From an uncultured Planococcus sp. (GTDB taxonomy: Bacteria > Bacillota > Bacilli > Bacillales_A > Planococcaceae), in contig CANNAE010000006.1 in the NCBI GenBank assembly GCA_947502505.1, positions 186,001-250,000 on the forward strand: a DNA stretch of 64,000 nt, written 5' to 3'. The notes beneath the pieces were generated by a model, which worked only from the letters and a program-made list of their open reading frames with translations, searched no databases and was not told the origin of the DNA. Positions 42,228 through 51,791 of this stretch are shown piece after piece; the first letter of the stretch is position 1, and each line of letters opens with the position of its first letter. The translations under genes were made by a program, and so were the position numbers.

Positions 42228-43316
42228 TCAGGATATATACGTATCATAAGCAGTCCGTTCGGAAAAAACGCGCTGCGCGTTTTCCCGGTCTTGTGCTGTC
42301 TGGAAACTCAGGACGAGAATCCCGAAAACATCTTCGCGCGTCTCCAAGATCCTTAAATTGACGATGCTGATGCCGGCTTCTGCCAAATAACCGGTCATTT
42401 CCGAGATGATCCCCGGCACATCAGGGATATCGATGTACAAATCAAAGACGGAATACATGGCACCGTGCCCTGCAACCGGCAGTTCATCACGCGTTTCTTT
42501 CGCTTTGGCGAAAAAGCGGTGAATCGGTTCGGGCTCATTTTTCTGCAGGATTTCGCGCAGATGCGTCATTTGGTCCATCCAATGATCCAATTGTTCAACA
42601 ATCATTTCATTGTTTTGCGTGGTGATGTCCCGCCACATGTCCGGATTGGCAGAGGCGATGCGCGTCGTATCGCGGAAACCGCCCGCTGCAAGCTGGCGCG
42701 CAAACGGAAATTGCTCTTCGCGGTCCAGTTGGTGGACCAAAGCCGCCGCAATCAAGTGAGGGAAATGGCTAACAATCGCCGTCATATGATCGTGTTCCTT
42801 TGCTTCGAGCACTTTGATCTTTGCCTTGGTAACAGATAATAGCTCAACGAGACGGGCCACGTCTTTTTCAACTGCGTCCTCACCCGGCGTTAAAATATAA
42901 AAGGCATTTTCAAACAGCACGTCCTTGGCCGCTTCAACACCGCTTTTATGGGAACCGGCCATTGGATGTCCGCCGATAAAGCTGCGGTCCAGCTTTTTGG
43001 CCGCTTCCATAATTTGGACTTTGGTGCTGCCGGTATCCGTAAGAATAACCGTTTCCTTTAAATCCCAAAACTTGCTTCGTTCCATTAATTTAACCGTCGC
43101 TCCGACCGGCGTGGCAAAAACGATGACATCAGCCGCAGCGGCAGCCTGCTCAAGAGAAGGCGGCGAGCTTTGGATGATGCCCATTTTGAAAGCTTTTCTG
43201 GCAGTCAAGGCGTCGGCATCATAGCCCGATACGTGAACGCCTTCATTGCGCTGCAATGCTTTTGCCAAGGAACCGCCGATCAAGCCAAGGCCGATGACGA
43301 GTACTTCTGTTTTCAC
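42228..43316 (-). CDS. tyrA: Prephenate dehydrogenase
   Basis: A 362-residue NAD-dependent enzyme making 4-hydroxyphenylpyruvate for tyrosine. The Rossmann loop is IGLGLIGGSLAKAL; the catalytic His lies in GGHPMAGSHKSG. The last 70 residues are an ACT domain (VFDLYIDIPDVPGIISEMTG), expected to bind tyrosine for feedback control. It starts with GTG overlapping the aroH stop as GTGA. In B. subtilis the trp genes and hisC separate aroH from tyrA; here they do not. Confidence 0.96.
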   Translation of the reverse strand: MKTEVLVIGLGLIGGSLAKALQRNEGVHVSGYDADALTARKAFKMGIIQSSPPSLEQAAAAADVIVFATPVGATVKLMERSKFWDLKETVILTDTGSTKVQIMEAAKKLDRSFIGGHPMAGSHKSGVEAAKDVLFENAFYILTPGEDAVEKDVARLVELLSVTKAKIKVLEAKEHDHMTAIVSHFPHLIAAALVHQLDREEQFPFARQLAAGGFRDTTRIASANPDMWRDITTQNNEMIVEQLDHWMDQMTHLREILQKNEPEPIHRFFAKAKETRDELPVAGHGAMYSVFDLYIDIPDVPGIISEMTGYLAEAGISIVNLRILETREDVFGILVLSFQTAQDRENAQRVFSERTAYDTYIS

Positions 43317-43696
43317 GCTTGGCTCACCTGACTTTTTTGGGATAGATCGGGGCGCAGTTTTACAGCGTCATTCATGTAAATATGCTGGATTTTATCCTGT
43401 GCAAGTTTTGTGTTGACGTGCATCATGACGCGGATGCATAAGGGCATGCTGCCGGGCACATCCATTTCGTGCGTACACATGACCGGGACAAATGTCCAGC
43501 CTTCGATGGTGCGCACGGCTTTTGCAGGAAAAGCTGCAGAAATGTCTGTCGTCGTCGATACGATGACTGAAGCCACTTCATCCGGCTTGATGCCGTTTTC
43601 TTTGGCCATTTGCAAGACCAGGCGGCGCGTTTGCTCCAAAATTTCAGGCGCCTCATCTTTTGTGATGGTGATCGCGCCTCTGACTCCTCGAATCAT
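43313..43696 (-). CDS. aroH: Monofunctional chorismate mutase, AroH type
   Basis: A 127-residue trimeric AroH-fold chorismate mutase forming prephenate. Conserved residues seen are R7 (MIRGVRGAI), the E-x2-R-type LVLQMAKEN helix, C near position 75 in PVMCTHEMDVPGSMP and R90 (LCIRVMMHV). It overlaps the aroB stop by one base (TGATG) and tyrA by four bases. Confidence 0.97.
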   Translation of the reverse strand: MIRGVRGAITITKDEAPEILEQTRRLVLQMAKENGIKPDEVASVIVSTTTDISAAFPAKAVRTIEGWTFVPVMCTHEMDVPGSMPLCIRVMMHVNTKLAQDKIQHIYMNDAVKLRPDLSQKSQVSQA

Positions 43697-44769
43697 CAGA
43701 TCATCTCCTTGATCGTTTTTCTTAGCGTATCGTAAGCCGTTTGCGCCCGTTGTTCTGGAATCGTTTCGATATAGGGCTGGCCAATTGTATCCAGCAATAC
43801 GAAATTCAATGCTGCAGCTGTCGATTTCTTGTCTTTTTTCATATAAGGCAATAGTTCTTCAAACGGCATGTCCTTCAATCGCCCGAGCGGATATTGGTTG
43901 GCCTTCGCCCAGTTCAAAAACCGCGGCAATTCAGGGCTGCCGGACAATTCCAGCGCATAGGCCATCCCAAGCACGACAGCTTCTCCATGCGTCAGTTTGC
44001 CATAGCCCAAATGCGCTTCGATGGCATGGGCCAGCGTATGGCCGAAGTTAAGGAATTTGCGGACGCCTCCCTCAAATTCATCTTCTTCCACAATCGCCGA
44101 TTTAACGGCGATGCCTTTTTCAAGATGCCCTTCGAGTTCCTTGCCGGAAATTGCGCTGAAATCTTCATAGACCAACAGTTCATCGAGCCAGCCTTTATTT
44201 GAAATGAATGCATGCTTGATCACTTCAGCCATCCCTGAGCGGATTTCGTTTTCAGGCAGCGTCTCGAGAAAGTCGCTATCGTAGACGACCGCCCGCGGCT
44301 GATAGAAAGTGCCGACCATATTCTTGCCGAGCGGGTGGTTGATGGCGGTCTTTCCGCCAACAGCGCTGTCATGCGCCAAAATCGTTGTCGGTACTTGGAT
44401 GAACGGAACGCCGCGCATGAAAGTCGATGCGACGAAGCCCGAAAGGTCCCCGACAGCGCCTCCTCCGAAAGCGAGAATGACCGTGTTGCGCGAGCAATTT
44501 TCTGAAAGCAGGAAGCTATGGCAATCCATGAAGCTCTCAGCGGATTTCGCCTGTTCGCCAGCCGGCACCCGGAGAACTTTTGGCTCCAGCCCCTCTAGCG
44601 CAGCCAGCAGCCTCTCTAAGTGCAGCTCTGCTACTTGGCTATCTGCAATCACGACGACACGATCAGCAGCTCCAAGCAACTCGCCATAGCGCTCGGCCAA
44701 TAACTTGACCGCCCCTTGGCCGATATGGACCGTATATGGATGTTCAGTCTCGACGCGCAACTCCCTCAT
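43696..44769 (-). CDS. aroB: 3-dehydroquinate synthase
   Basis: A 357-residue NAD- and metal-dependent enzyme, second step of the shikimate pathway. GGGAVGDLSGFVASTFMRGV is the nucleotide loop, VPTTILAHDSAVGGKTAIN the substrate site, and zinc ligands include E in EVIKHAF, and the histidines of NFGHTLAHAIE. Its ATG lies three bases after the aroC stop with AAAGGAG upstream, so it is coupled. Confidence 0.97.
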   Translation of the reverse strand: MRELRVETEHPYTVHIGQGAVKLLAERYGELLGAADRVVVIADSQVAELHLERLLAALEGLEPKVLRVPAGEQAKSAESFMDCHSFLLSENCSRNTVILAFGGGAVGDLSGFVASTFMRGVPFIQVPTTILAHDSAVGGKTAINHPLGKNMVGTFYQPRAVVYDSDFLETLPENEIRSGMAEVIKHAFISNKGWLDELLVYEDFSAISGKELEGHLEKGIAVKSAIVEEDEFEGGVRKFLNFGHTLAHAIEAHLGYGKLTHGEAVVLGMAYALELSGSPELPRFLNWAKANQYPLGRLKDMPFEELLPYMKKDKKSTAAALNFVLLDTIGQPYIETIPEQRAQTAYDTLRKTIKEMI

Positions 44770-44772
44770 GGA

Positions 44773-45945
44773 TTAAAACTCCTTTGTATAGGCTTTATAG
44801 CTTTCGATGTTTTCTTTAAGACGCGGCAGTTGATCCGCATCGAATTGTTCGAGCAAGGCATTTGCCGCTTCAAAAGCGACCACATGCTCCGCCACGATCG
44901 AGGCTGCCGGAACCGCACAGCTATCCGAGCGCTCGATGCTCGCCTGGAAAGGCTCTTTCGTTTCGATATCGACACTTTTCAAGGGCTTATAAAGTGTCGG
45001 GATTGGTTTCATGACACCACGGACCACGATCGGCATGCCGGTCGTCATTCCGCCTTCAAAGCCGCCGAGATTATTCGTGCTGCGGGTATATCCCTGTTGG
45101 CCGTCCCACACAATTTCATCATGGACTTCACTGCCAGGACGGCGGGCCATTTCGAATCCAAGACCGAATTCCACGCCTTTGAAGGCATTGATGCTCATGA
45201 CGGAAGCGGCGATTTTCGCATCCAGTTTGCGGTCATAATGCACGTAGCTGCCGATGCCAGCTGGCATGCCTTCTACGATGACTTCCACAGTGCCGCCGAT
45301 CGAGTCGCCATTTTTCTTCGTAGCGTCGATCAAATCGGTCATTTCTTTCGTTTTAGCAGCATCTGCACAATAAACGGCGTCCTCTTCGACAATCTCGCGA
45401 ATTTCATCTGCGGATTTTCCGATATAGCTCGCAGGGTCGACTTTAATGCCGCCGATTTCTGTCACGTGGGATACGATTTTCACGCCGAGTTCAGCGAGCA
45501 ATTGCTTCGCTACAGCACCGACTGCCACACGGACCGTTGTTTCACGGGCAGAAGAGCGTTCCAATACGTTCCGTAGATCGCGGTGGCCATATTTCATGCC
45601 GCCGTTCAGGTCTGCATGTCCCGGGCGCGGGCGCGTCAATTGGCGCTTTACTTCATCTGTTTCATCGATCGGTTCGATTCCCATGACATTGGTCCAATGT
45701 TTCCAGTCATCGTTCTTGACGACCAATGTAACCGGCGACCCTAAAGTCTTGCCGTGGCGAACCCCTGAAACGATTTCTACTGTATCTGTTTCGATTTGCA
45801 TGCGGCGGCCGCGGCCATGGCCTCCCTGGCGCCGTTTCAACTCTTTATTAATCATTTCCGCCGTTAAAGGCAGTTGCGCTGGCAACCCTTCAATAATGGC
45901 GGTCAATTGTGGACCGTGAGATTCTCCTGCTGTTAAGTAACGCAT
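44773..45945 (-). CDS. aroC: Chorismate synthase
   Basis: A 390-residue FMN-dependent enzyme (aroF in B. subtilis), the last step to chorismate. Signatures are [45 protein letters not shown] and the [13 protein letters not shown] end motif. The ATG at 45945 has GGGAG nine bases upstream; the earlier GTG is too close. First gene of the aro operon here. Confidence 0.97.
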   Translation of the reverse strand: MRYLTAGESHGPQLTAIIEGLPAQLPLTAEMINKELKRRQGGHGRGRRMQIETDTVEIVSGVRHGKTLGSPVTLVVKNDDWKHWTNVMGIEPIDETDEVKRQLTRPRPGHADLNGGMKYGHRDLRNVLERSSARETTVRVAVGAVAKQLLAELGVKIVSHVTEIGGIKVDPASYIGKSADEIREIVEEDAVYCADAAKTKEMTDLIDATKKNGDSIGGTVEVIVEGMPAGIGSYVHYDRKLDAKIAASVMSINAFKGVEFGLGFEMARRPGSEVHDEIVWDGQQGYTRSTNNLGGFEGGMTTGMPIVVRGVMKPIPTLYKPLKSVDIETKEPFQASIERSDSCAVPAASIVAEHVVAFEAANALLEQFDADQLPRLKENIESYKAYTKEF

Positions 45946-45986
45946 GTACACTTTCTCCCTTCAACGTGCTAAAGTATTTAGTTAAC

Positions 45987-45995
45987 ACTATACCA
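45987..45995 (-). promoter_or_regulatory. Extended -10 promoter candidate of the aro operon
   Basis: The minus strand reads TGGTATAGT, an extended -10, about 45 bases before aroC. TTGAAC lies upstream but at too short a spacing to be the -35. Confidence 0.5.
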
Positions 45996-46131
45996 TATTG
46001 CATTTGTTCAATTCTATCCTAAATATGAAGAAAACTAAACATTCGAATAGCCAGAAACCCGCTCCAGCTAAAGCAAACGCTTTCATTTTCATGCCCGCTG
46101 CCGTGTCAATTCCTTGCACGGACGCCGCCTA

Positions 46132-46166
46132 AAATAAAAAAATGCGGCCGATTGCGCGGCCGCATT
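46132..46166 (-). terminator. Terminator of ndk
   Basis: The minus strand has AATGCGGCCG-(6)-CGGCCGCATT followed by TTTTTATTTT. It lies 15 bases after the ndk stop and separates ndk from the aro operon. Confidence 0.93.
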
Positions 46167-46181
46167 TTCAAAAGGCTTGGA

Positions 46182-46628
46182 TTAGTTAACCCAGCTGTTC
46201 ATTGTTTTTTCGTAAGATACCAATTCTTCTTCTTTGAAGAACAAGCCGATTTCGCGCTCAGCGCTTTCAGCAGAATCAGAACCGTGGATCATGTTTTTGC
46301 CGACAGTGACTGCGAAGTCGCCGCGGATCGTTCCTGGAGCTGCATCTTTCGGGTTTGTAGCTCCCATCATTTGACGCGCAGTCAAGATGACGTTTTCGCC
46401 TTCCCACACCATTGCGAAAACTGGCCCGGAAGTGATGAAGTCTACAAGTTCGCCGAAGAATGGGCGCTCTTTGTGCTCGCCGTAATGCTGTTCAGCAAGC
46501 TCAGTCGGGATTTGCATCAATTTAGCGCCTGCCAAATGATAGCCTTTTTTCTCGAAACGGGAAACGATTTCACCGATGACATTGCGTTGTACACCATCAG
46601 GTTTTACCATCAAAAATGTTTTTTCCAT
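46182..46628 (-). CDS. ndk: Nucleoside diphosphate kinase
   Basis: A 148-residue kinase equalising nucleoside triphosphates. [14 protein letters not shown] is the N-terminal signature and [16 protein letters not shown] contains the phosphorylated histidine. Length is typical. GAGGAG precedes the ATG, and a clear promoter lies just upstream, so it is monocistronic. Confidence 0.98.
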   Translation of the reverse strand: MEKTFLMVKPDGVQRNVIGEIVSRFEKKGYHLAGAKLMQIPTELAEQHYGEHKERPFFGELVDFITSGPVFAMVWEGENVILTARQMMGATNPKDAAPGTIRGDFAVTVGKNMIHGSDSAESAEREIGLFFKEEELVSYEKTMNSWVN

Positions 46629-46679
46629 TATAGAACACTCCTCTGTTAAAAAGCTCGGGCACTTTGCCCACCTTAAAAA

Positions 46680-46707
46680 ATACTATCATTGTCCGATCAT
46701 TTGTCAA
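46680..46707 (-). promoter_or_regulatory. Sigma-A promoter of ndk
   Basis: The minus strand has TTGACA, a 16-base spacer and TAGTAT, about 50 bases before ndk and immediately after the hepT stop. The leader has a small GGGCAAAGTGCCC hairpin. Confidence 0.72.
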
Positions 46708-46714
46708 CTGGAAA

Positions 46715-47689
46715 CTAAAACTTTCGCTTGCCGATAAAGAAAGCGATTTTGCGCATCGTTTTGGTCGCGGAACCTTTTGGCAAATGATCCAGCTCTTTCA
46801 AGGCCTTCTCCAAATAACGTTCGCTCATTCGTTTCGCTTCATCGACTGCGCTGCTTGCACGGATCGTGCGGACGATTTCCAGCCGTTTCTCATCAGAGAG
46901 GTCCAAGTTCAAATTGTCCCGCAGCATCCCGTAGATTTCGGGATTCCGGCGCGCGTATAAAATCGGCAAGGTAATATTGCCTTGGATAAAATCGCTGCCG
47001 GCCGGCTTGCCCAATTCCTCGTCGCTCGCCGTGAAGTCGAGGATGTCGTCGATAATCTGGAACGACATGCCGATAAAATAACCAAAACGGCGCAAATGCG
47101 CGGCAGTTTTCTCGTCAGTCCCCGACACCAAAGCCCCCAATTCACAGCTCGATGAAATCAATAAGGCGGTTTTGCGCTTGATGCGCCGCAAATAATCCCT
47201 CAAGCTTTGATCGAGCTTGTATTTGTCTTCGATCTGGATAATTTCCCCTCGGCATACTTCGATCAAGGTCTTCGACAGGATGTCGTGGATCCTCGGTGAT
47301 TCAATTTCCGTGATCCGCTCCAGCGCTCTCGCCAGGATGAAATCACCGGTGTACATCGCCACGCTATTGTTCCATTCCGATTTAACGGTCGGGCGGCCTC
47401 TGCGGATTTCCGAATCGTCTATGACATCGTCGTGAACCAAAGACGCCATATGTATAAGCTCCAGCGGTACTGCGACACGCTTCAGCAATTCGATATCATA
47501 ATCCCCGAATTTTCCGGCAAGCAAAACAAAAACAGGGCGGATCCTTTTTCCTCCGGCCTGCAATAAATGAAGAGAAGCATCATTTAATAGAAGGGATTCG
47601 GAATCCACTGCCTGTTCCAATTCTTTTTCGATCAGTTCCAGCTCCGGTTTTAGGTCGGAATAGAGCAATTTCAACTTCATCTTTTCCAC
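46715..47689 (-). CDS. hepT: Heptaprenyl diphosphate synthase component II
   Basis: The catalytic trans-prenyltransferase subunit, 324 residues, which builds the C35 side chain of menaquinone-7 with HepS. Aspartate-rich motifs are LVHDDVIDDSEIRRGRPT (first) and FQIIDDILDFT (second). A GTG at 47689 is used because GGAGAAGG lies seven bases before it; the ATG at 47680 (MKLKLLYSDL) is also possible and aligns with a start region in homologues. Last of hepS-menG-hepT. Confidence 0.95.
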   Translation of the reverse strand: MEKMKLKLLYSDLKPELELIEKELEQAVDSESLLLNDASLHLLQAGGKRIRPVFVLLAGKFGDYDIELLKRVAVPLELIHMASLVHDDVIDDSEIRRGRPTVKSEWNNSVAMYTGDFILARALERITEIESPRIHDILSKTLIEVCRGEIIQIEDKYKLDQSLRDYLRRIKRKTALLISSSCELGALVSGTDEKTAAHLRRFGYFIGMSFQIIDDILDFTASDEELGKPAGSDFIQGNITLPILYARRNPEIYGMLRDNLNLDLSDEKRLEIVRTIRASSAVDEAKRMSERYLEKALKELDHLPKGSATKTMRKIAFFIGKRKF

Positions 47690-47711
47690 TTAATAACCTT
47701 CTCCCGCTTGT

Positions 47712-48410
47712 TTACTTTTTCAATCCCATGTGGAGGGCAGCAGCCCCTCCGGAATACGGTTTATATTTTACTTTGTCGAAACCGACTTTGCTGAACAATT
47801 TCGCCAGCTCTTTCATGCCCGGGAATGTTTTAGCTGATTCCTGAAGCCATGAATACTCTTTATAGCTTTTGGCGAACAGCTTGCCGAATACCGGCATGAT
47901 GAAACGGAAATACATCCGGAAAAACGGCTTGAACACAAAGCTCTCAGGCTGTGAAGTCTCCAAGCAGGCAATCATGCCACCGGGTTTTAAGACACGGTGC
48001 ATTTCGGATAGTACTTGTTCGTAATCCGGCACATTGCGCAGCCCGAAGCCAATTGTCGCAAAATCGAAGGAATTGTCCGGATAAGGCAAGGACATCGCAT
48101 TTCCTTGGACCAATTCGATTTGAGGCATATGGTCTGTTTTCTGGTGGCCGACATTCAGCATGTTCTGGCTGAAATCCAATCCGACCACGCGCCCGGTAGG
48201 CCCTGCGGCTTCCCCGAGTGCAATCGTCCAATCTGCCGTGCCGCAGCAGACATCGATGCATGCCGAGCCTTTTGCCACTTGCATTTTATGCATGGTGTCG
48301 TTCCGCCATTTATTGTGCTGCTGAAAACTGATGACCGAATTCATCTGGTCGTAGTTTTCGGATATCTTTTCAAACACTTCGTGAACTCTTTGTTCTTTCG
48401 TTTTCTGCAT
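47712..48410 (-). CDS. menG: Demethylmenaquinone methyltransferase
   Basis: A 232-residue SAM-dependent UbiE/MenG enzyme, last step of menaquinone synthesis. [18 protein letters not shown] is family-typical, [18 protein letters not shown] the SAM loop, and [25 protein letters not shown] the later motif. Three ATGs are close; the one at 48410 ([13 protein letters not shown]) is best spaced from AAGGA and matches B. subtilis. It begins six bases after hepS. Confidence 0.96.
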   Translation of the reverse strand: MQKTKEQRVHEVFEKISENYDQMNSVISFQQHNKWRNDTMHKMQVAKGSACIDVCCGTADWTIALGEAAGPTGRVVGLDFSQNMLNVGHQKTDHMPQIELVQGNAMSLPYPDNSFDFATIGFGLRNVPDYEQVLSEMHRVLKPGGMIACLETSQPESFVFKPFFRMYFRFIMPVFGKLFAKSYKEYSWLQESAKTFPGMKELAKLFSKVGFDKVKYKPYSGGAAALHMGLKK

Positions 48411-48415
48411 CATCG

Positions 48416-49192
48416 TCATCCTTCTCGCGTCAGCGGTTCAGCACTGTGCCGATGCGGAATAATTTGGTGGAGCAATACATTTTTGAGTTCAAAATCCAGT
48501 TCGCAATCATTGATGGACGCCACGATTTCATTGCCCAGAGTTTCCAGGCGGCCAGCGAGCCACTGCTCAATGAATGTCGATTGGATCAAGGTCTCGCTAA
48601 GCAAGCGCAGGATATAGCTGAACTCGCCGTTCTTCAGTGCTTCCAGCTCTTCTGTGTAACGTATATAGAGCAGGGATTGCTCCATTAGCTGCTTGTAATG
48701 GGTGAATCCGTTTTCCTCATAGAACGCATTCAGTAGCGCTGTCTCGATCACTGTCGCTGTCTCTTCCACTTGCTCCGGCTCTTGGAGCGTGCGTTCATGG
48801 AAAGAGGCTTTCTTCTCGCTTACCTGGATGATGGCTGTCGCGAGCTTTTGAACCATCTCGATATTTTTGCCTTCAGCCAGCAATTGATAATAAATGCCGC
48901 TGTAGAAATCTCCGGCAAGTACGGTCAATTGCTGTTCTTTACTGATGGGCATTTCTTCTTTCACCCGGTCGTGCGAGTGCAGCGCAGCGTAGACGATCGC
49001 GACAGTGCGTGCGCTTGACTCCATTTTATCCGACCATTGCTCTCCGTTAAAAAACGGCAGCAGCAAGAAAAACAGGCGAGCCTCTTTAACAAAAGGCCCT
49101 TCCGTCAACTGGTCTAGCGTTCGTTGGCGGACTGCTTTTAGTACGTCGATTTCCATGGAGATGATTTTGGATTGTATTTGTTGTCCGTTCAT
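48416..49192 (-). CDS. hepS: Heptaprenyl diphosphate synthase component I
   Basis: The small, non-catalytic subunit, 258 residues, of the HepPPSyn_1 family. It is all helical with [22 protein letters not shown], a family-conserved segment that resembles a degenerate prenyltransferase loop. It sets product length together with HepT. The ATG at 49192 has GGAG eight bases upstream; a six-codon extension is dropped. Confidence 0.94.
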   Translation of the reverse strand: MNGQQIQSKIISMEIDVLKAVRQRTLDQLTEGPFVKEARLFFLLLPFFNGEQWSDKMESSARTVAIVYAALHSHDRVKEEMPISKEQQLTVLAGDFYSGIYYQLLAEGKNIEMVQKLATAIIQVSEKKASFHERTLQEPEQVEETATVIETALLNAFYEENGFTHYKQLMEQSLLYIRYTEELEALKNGEFSYILRLLSETLIQSTFIEQWLAGRLETLGNEIVASINDCELDFELKNVLLHQIIPHRHSAEPLTREG

Positions 49193-49228
49193 ACTGCCTG
49201 CTCCATTCATAGGTTAGCCATAGCTCAT

Positions 49229-49237
49229 ATTATAGCA
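49229..49237 (-). promoter_or_regulatory. Extended -10 promoter of hepS-menG-hepT
   Basis: The minus strand reads TGCTATAAT, a perfect extended -10, between mtrB and hepS. The -35 is weak, as is common with this type. Confidence 0.58.
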
Positions 49238-49267
49238 TAACGCCCTTATGGCCTTCACCATTAACGC

Positions 49268-49489
49268 TTATTTTTTCGCGTCGCTTTCAATGATGCCGTG
49301 TGCGGAATGGATTTCCGCCTTGCCGCGAATTTTCATCGCTGATGTATGTTCGGTGAATTGGGCGATCATTACTTCGCCGCGGTCGAGCTTTTCCGTATGA
49401 TGGAATTTCGTATCGTTGCCGCGCGTCAGCCCGATGACGTTGACGCCGTCTTCTTGTGCGCGGATTACCACATATTCAGTTTGTGCCAT
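49268..49489 (-). CDS. mtrB: TRAP, trp RNA-binding attenuation protein
   Basis: A 73-residue TRAP subunit that forms an 11-mer ring, binds tryptophan and (G/U)AG repeats in [45 protein letters not shown] and KIRGKAEI contain the KKR-type RNA-binding and Trp pocket residues. Placement after folE (mtrA) is as in B. subtilis. The usual trp target operon is not in this window. AGGTG precedes the ATG. Confidence 0.96.
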   Translation of the reverse strand: MAQTEYVVIRAQEDGVNVIGLTRGNDTKFHHTEKLDRGEVMIAQFTEHTSAMKIRGKAEIHSAHGIIESDAKK

Positions 49490-49515
49490 AGTCTACACCT
49501 GCTTTTCCATTGTAT

Positions 49516-50100
49516 TTAGTCCATATTGATATAAGTGATGACTTCCGAACGTTTGATGTCGTCGGTCTCCAAGACGCCTCGCGCAACGGCCGTTACGGTC
49601 TTTGAGCCAGGCTTCTTGATGCCGCGCATCGTCATGCACATATGCTCGGCTTCGACCATGACGTACACGCCGTGCGGGTTCAAGGTCTCCATCATCGAAT
49701 CTGCAATCGTCGAAGTGATGCGCTCTTGCAATTGTGGACGTTTTGCGACCGTTTCAACCGCTCTCGCCAATTTGCTGAGCCCGGTCACTACCCCATCACG
49801 CGGGATATAGGCGATATGCGCTTTCCCGAAGAACGGCACCAAATGATGCTCGCACATCGAATAGAATGGGATGTCCTTCACCAACACCAGTTCTTCATGG
49901 TTTTCATGGAATACTGTACGGAAGTATTCTTTCGGATCTTCTTTCAACCCGGCAAAAACTTCCGCATACATTTTCGCGACGCGCTTCGGGGTATCTTGCA
50001 GCCCTTCACGGCCCACATCTTCTCCGACTGCCTCCAAAATCATCCCGACAGCTTGCTCTATTTTTTCCAGATCTACGTTATGGCTTTTCATATCAATCAC
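49516..50100 (-). CDS. folE: GTP cyclohydrolase I
   Basis: A 194-residue zinc enzyme opening the folate pathway. [19 protein letters not shown], the zinc/catalytic [20 protein letters not shown] and [13 protein letters not shown] motifs are complete. The start is placed at GTG 50100, with AGGAGG seven bases upstream; the ATG at 50091 is 16 bases away and less likely. Upstream codons are unrelated. It is cotranscribed with mtrB. Confidence 0.95.
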   Translation of the reverse strand: MIDMKSHNVDLEKIEQAVGMILEAVGEDVGREGLQDTPKRVAKMYAEVFAGLKEDPKEYFRTVFHENHEELVLVKDIPFYSMCEHHLVPFFGKAHIAYIPRDGVVTGLSKLARAVETVAKRPQLQERITSTIADSMMETLNPHGVYVMVEAEHMCMTMRGIKKPGSKTVTAVARGVLETDDIKRSEVITYINMD

Positions 50101-50263
50101 ATTGTTTCCTCCTGTAGCGAAAATCACTCTATTTGGGGCAGCGGTCGAAATCGGCCATAAGGCCATTGCAGTTTCACGGGCCAAGACGGCCGCAATGAGG
50201 GACAGCACCGCTTTTCTCACCTGAATTGTAGCATTTACGGGGGGTATTGGCAAAAGCGGGGCC

Positions 50264-50311
50264 AAAAAAAAGAATGGCTTTTGCAAGATCAGATCTCGCA
50301 AAAGCCATTCT
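50264..50311 (-). terminator. Terminator of hup
   Basis: The minus strand has a near-perfect 19-base stem (AGAATGGCTTTTGC... with ...GCAAAAGCCATTCT) followed by TTTTTTT, just after the hup stop. Confidence 0.95.
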
Positions 50312-50329
50312 ATGTACAGTAGCCGAAGC

Positions 50330-50602
50330 TTATTTCACTGCGTCTTTAAGTGCTTTACCTGGCTTAAAGGCAGGAACCTTGCTTGCGGCGATCTCGATTT
50401 CAGCACCTGTTTGTGGGTTGCGTCCTTTACGGGCCGCGCGCTCACGAACTTCAAAGTTACCGAATCCGATCAATTGTACTTTGTCACCTTTAGTTAGAGC
50501 ATCTTGAATCGCTTCAAATGCAGCGTCAACTGCTTTCGCAGCATCTTTACGAGAAAGTTCAGCCGCTTCTGCAACAGAGTTCACTAATTCTGTTTTGTTC
50601 AT
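50330..50602 (-). CDS. hup: DNA-binding protein HU
   Basis: A 90-residue HU-family nucleoid protein (hbs in Bacillus). [12 protein letters not shown] and [21 protein letters not shown] with the beta-arm and its Pro near position 63 are complete. It bends DNA non-specifically. The ATG follows AGGAGGTGAATAGC; the GTG three codons earlier overlaps the ribosome site. Monocistronic, with its own promoter and terminator. The spoIVA gene that follows hbs in Bacillus is not present. Confidence 0.98.
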   Translation of the reverse strand: MNKTELVNSVAEAAELSRKDAAKAVDAAFEAIQDALTKGDKVQLIGFGNFEVRERAARKGRNPQTGAEIEIAASKVPAFKPGKALKDAVK

Positions 50603-50652
50603 GCTATTCACCTCCTCTCAAAGGGGATGCTTGCCATCAATCCTGTAAAAAG

Positions 50653-50661
50653 AGTATCACA
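50653..50661 (-). promoter_or_regulatory. Extended -10 promoter candidate of hup
   Basis: The minus strand reads TGTGATACT; TTGTTG or TTGCTA lies 15-18 bases upstream as a possible -35. Leader length to hup is about 45 bases. Confidence 0.45.
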
Positions 50662-50766
50662 ACGAAAATCGCATAGCAACAACAAATAGGCCGCATTTCA
50701 AAGAAAACCACCAAATACTCCCAATATTTTCAAAAACATGTGGATTTCGGGAAAATCCGTGCTATA

Positions 50767-51486
50767 TCAGGCTTTTTCATCCACTAAAAAAATAGGCTCG
50801 CCATTTTCATCAATTGTATAGGGGAGTGAATAGGCAGGCACAATCGGGCTGTTTTCATAGAGGATAAAACGGATATCCTGCCCTGGTTCAAGTTCGCCCT
50901 CATAGCTTTGGATCGCTTCATACAAATCAATGGAATAATCGATGTAAACTTCCCCTTGTCCGGTGATGACCATCGGCAGCATTTTTCCGCTGTAAGGGCT
51001 TTGGACCATCGGCTCTTCTGAGAAGCCCATTGCTTCATGGTTGAATTTATACACATTGTCGGTGATGATCTCGGAAATCGGGGCCCTGCCGCCATTCGCG
51101 CTCTTTCTGACATTGACAGAACGTATGCCTTCCGCAACCCGCAAGTCAACAAGCTTCACCGTTGGATTTTCTTCTACGTCCATCAAGACGTATTGGTAGA
51201 TTCCGCCGACTTCAAATGCATTGCTCGGGAGCTCTGCAGTAAATTCCGGAACGACTTTCGAGAAGTCGACTGGGTATTTGATGTATTGGTCGACGTCCAT
51301 GTCCCGGGTCTTGATCGGCAACAAGCCGCTATTCGCTTCTTGGTAGCGGTCAACCGCTTGTTGCGCAGTTTCTAGCTGATCTTCATAGGGAATCTGATTT
51401 TCTGCCCGCTCGCTGCTGGGGTATCCACAAGCCGTCAGCAGGCTTGCCACTAGCAGTGTAAGCAATAGCGCTGTTGTTTTTTTCAT
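50767..51486 (-). CDS. yphF: YphF-like lipoprotein
   Basis: A 239-residue predicted lipoprotein. The signal peptide MKKTTALLLTLLVASLLTAC ends in a lipobox LTAC; the Cys is the lipid site. The rest is a secreted alpha/beta domain without a catalytic motif. It occupies the yphF place between hup and gpsA. GAGGGG lies nine bases upstream of the ATG. Function unknown. Confidence 0.82.
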   Translation of the reverse strand: MKKTTALLLTLLVASLLTACGYPSSERAENQIPYEDQLETAQQAVDRYQEANSGLLPIKTRDMDVDQYIKYPVDFSKVVPEFTAELPSNAFEVGGIYQYVLMDVEENPTVKLVDLRVAEGIRSVNVRKSANGGRAPISEIITDNVYKFNHEAMGFSEEPMVQSPYSGKMLPMVITGQGEVYIDYSIDLYEAIQSYEGELEPGQDIRFILYENSPIVPAYSLPYTIDENGEPIFLVDEKA

Positions 51487-51499
51487 TATGCCCATCCCC

Positions 51500-51703
51500 T
51501 CAGGCGCCACCGGTCGGTCCGCTGAATACAGTGAAAACCATAATAAAGAAGCCCAGGATCAGCAGAACATACGCGATCAGCGCAAATAGAAATTTAAGGA
51601 TGCCGTTTTGCAATTTGTATCGGCTCAAATAGATCATTCCCATGGAAATGATCAAAAAAGCGATGCCTGCAAACGATACCCACATTTTATCCAAAGAACT
51701 CAT
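51500..51703 (-). CDS. yphE: YphE-like small membrane protein (DUF2768)
   Basis: A 67-residue protein with two transmembrane helices (about 9-27 and 37-60), and YLSRYKLQN between them. Size and position match YphE/DUF2768. Function unknown. It is 13 bases upstream of the lipoprotein gene and probably cotranscribed. AAGGCGG precedes the ATG. Confidence 0.82.
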   Translation of the reverse strand: MSSLDKMWVSFAGIAFLIISMGMIYLSRYKLQNGILKFLFALIAYVLLILGFFIMVFTVFSGPTGGA

Positions 51704-51744
51704 GAATAAGCCGCCTTTCGTCGAGTTTCAGTCCATAGTATAGC

Positions 51745-51780
51745 ATAAAAAAAGAAGGGGCAGCAGCAAGCAGCCCCTCC
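51745..51780 (-). terminator. Terminator of gpsA
   Basis: The minus strand has GGAGGGGC and GCCCCTTC arms around a Gly/Cys-type TGC-rich loop, then TTTTTTTATG, directly after the gpsA stop. Confidence 0.82.
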
Positions 51781-51791
51781 GTTTGTGACAA

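Noticed and set aside
46025-46132. Plus-strand 35-codon frame between aroC and ndk
   Set aside because: No ribosome site, no promoter of quality, ends at the ndk terminator; sequence shows no fold signal.
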